This document shows positions 6,459-7,208 of a DNA stretch of 7,208 nt, piece by piece. The notes under the pieces are model-generated. The model was not told the origin of the DNA, did not search any database, and saw only the letters and a program-made list of their open reading frames with translations. Source of the stretch: an uncultured Burkholderiales bacterium (GTDB lineage Bacteria; Pseudomonadota; Gammaproteobacteria; Burkholderiales; Burkholderiaceae_D); the NCBI GenBank assembly GCA_903904635.1, contig CAIVDH010000243.1, positions 1 through 7,208 on the forward strand, written 5' to 3'. Position 1 is the stretch's first letter; every line of letters starts with the position of its first letter. A program made the position numbers and the translations under genes.

Positions 6459-6577
6459 TTTGTAGTAGACCATCGTCTTATTTCAAATCAATTGCATAGC
6501 GCGCCCGGTTGAACCATGTGTGTGCTAAAGACTCCACTTGAATGTTGATCAATTGATCGCTAGCCAGTGGATGCAAT
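6459..6577 (+). other. Intergenic region between the operon and the sensor gene
   Basis: This 119-nt gap is by far the longest in the window and the likeliest site for the sensor gene's promoter. It contains a 12-bp palindrome (6547-6558) and scattered -35-like hexamers (for example TTGCAT at 6492-6497), but none is paired with a good -10 at 16-18 nt. The only hairpin after the acetyltransferase stop has a 4-bp stem (6467-6478) with no T-run, so no intrinsic terminator is called. No additional small gene with a credible start was seen. Confidence 0.5.
6547..6558. repeat. Perfect 12-bp palindrome GATCAATTGATC
   Basis: GATCAATTGATC equals its own reverse complement and ends 19 nt before the sensor ATG at 6578. 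A symmetric site this close to a start could bind a dimeric regulator. It also contains two GATC tetramers. Only one copy was noticed in the window, and a 12-bp palindrome can occur by chance, so the functional reading is weak. Confidence 0.35.
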
Positions 6578-7208
6578 ATGAGACTCTCGGATTTCATACG
6601 TAGCAATCTTGAGCCGATTGTAAAAAATTGGGAACAGTTTGCGCATGAGATTCCTGCAGGTCAGCAAATGAAAATTCTTGCTTTGCGCGATCATGCATTG
6701 GGCATACTTAATGCCATATCAGTTGATCTGGACGCCAGCCAGACCCCGCAAGAACAAACAGAAAAATCTAAAGGACATGCGTTAAGTCATGCCGTAGACA
6801 CCTATGCGATGCGGCATGGTGCTGCCCGTATGTTTCAAGGTTTTGATGTGAATGAAACCTTGTCGGAGTTTCGTGCTTTGCGTGCGAGCGTATTACGCTT
6901 ATGGATGGAATCGAGTAAAGATGAGTGGGCCAACATGCAACCTGCTTCCGAAGATCTCATGCGGTTTAATGAGGCCATCGATCAGGCGCTGGCAGAATCC
7001 GTACAAAAATTTTCCATGGTGAGTGACCGTAACACGCATTTGTTTGACACTTTACTTTCCGCATCGCCGGATTTGAATTTTTTATTTGATAAAGATGGAA
7101 AAATTATTTATGCAAATCGTGCTTTTTCAATATTGATCGGACGATCGCCCAATGATTTTCTGGATAAAAATTTTATAGATCTCAAATTACCAGAAGCAGA
7201 ACATTTGC
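6578..7208 (+). CDS. Sensor protein with RsbRD_N-like and PAS domains, 3'-truncated (probable histidine kinase)
   Basis: The frame is open from the ATG at 6578 to the window end: 210 complete codons and no stop. It starts MRLSDFIRSNLEPIVKNWEQ, the all-helical RsbT co-antagonist N-terminal type (RsbRD_N) common at the front of betaproteobacterial sensor kinases. Supporting motifs are LRDHALGILNAI (36-47), KSKGHA (63-68), RHGAARMFQGFD (79-90) and EFRALRASVLRLW (97-109). A linker follows, then a PAS domain beginning near 156, with SASPDLNFLFDKDGKIIYAN (161-180) and AFSILIGRS (182-190). No membrane segment or signal peptide appears, so a cytoplasmic sensor is expected. TGGA at 6568-6571 gives a 6-nt-spaced ribosome site, and an in-frame TGA at 6554 with no intervening start fixes the N-terminus. 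The output domain lies beyond the window: a histidine kinase is most likely from family architecture, but a diguanylate cyclase or other output cannot be excluded. Confidence 0.85.
   Translation, partial: MRLSDFIRSNLEPIVKNWEQFAHEIPAGQQMKILALRDHALGILNAISVDLDASQTPQEQTEKSKGHALSHAVDTYAMRHGAARMFQGFDVNETLSEFRALRASVLRLWMESSKDEWANMQPASEDLMRFNEAIDQALAESVQKFSMVSDRNTHLFDTLLSASPDLNFLFDKDGKIIYANRAFSILIGRSPNDFLDKNFIDLKLPEAEHL

Noticed and set aside
6467..6478. Hairpin AGAC-CATC-GTCT after the acetyltransferase stop
   Set aside because: A 4-bp stem with no GC-rich core and no T-tract is too weak to call a terminator.
6492..6543. -35-like hexamers (TTGCAT, TTGAAC, TTGAAT) upstream of the sensor gene
   Set aside because: None has a recognisable -10 hexamer at 16-18 nt spacing, so no sigma-70 promoter is called.
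1..7208. Search for CRISPR arrays, tRNA/rRNA genes, insertion sequences, attachment sites or phage genes
   Set aside because: No spaced direct repeats, transposase or integrase motifs, or RNA gene signatures were seen by eye. The window is continuous metabolic coding sequence plus a sensor gene start.

Overview
The window looks like part of the chromosome of a betaproteobacterium. An Oxalobacteraceae/Burkholderiales-type organism is my best guess, but it rests only on protein style and gene company, with no database search. Base composition is fairly balanced by eye. All ten supported genes lie on the + strand and coding density is very high. There is no sign of an insertion sequence, phage, CRISPR array, tRNA or rRNA.

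Positions 1-6458 read as one tightly packed catabolic operon that enters the window already in progress. The order is: a 5'-truncated long acyl-CoA dehydrogenase (1-1184); a small Dabb-domain protein (1202-1507); a classical SDR with NADP-type features (1522-2319); a PaaI-type hotdog thioesterase (2325-2750); a zinc-free MDR enone reductase of the prostaglandin-reductase/CurA type (2785-3780); a second SDR with NAD-type features and a longer C-terminus (3789-4697); an epoxide-hydrolase-type alpha/beta hydrolase (4697-5593); a 4HBT/YbgC-type thioesterase (5602-6039); and an ElaA-like GNAT acetyltransferase (6036-6458). Gaps run from 34 nt down to overlaps of 1 nt (TAATG) and 4 nt (ATGA), so co-transcription and partial translational coupling are likely.

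Taken together, the enzymes could desaturate an acyl-CoA, reduce an activated C=C bond, interconvert alcohols and ketones with two cofactor pools, open an epoxide, and release or edit CoA esters. That set fits breakdown or detoxification of an oxygenated, branched or unsaturated lipid-like acid. The actual substrate cannot be read from the sequence.

Positions 6459-6577 are the only notable intergenic gap. It holds a 12-bp perfect palindrome and no convincing terminator. A second unit begins at 6578: the N-terminal 210 residues of a sensor protein with an RsbRD_N-like domain followed by a PAS domain. It runs off the 3' end of the window, so its output domain (most likely a histidine kinase) is not visible.
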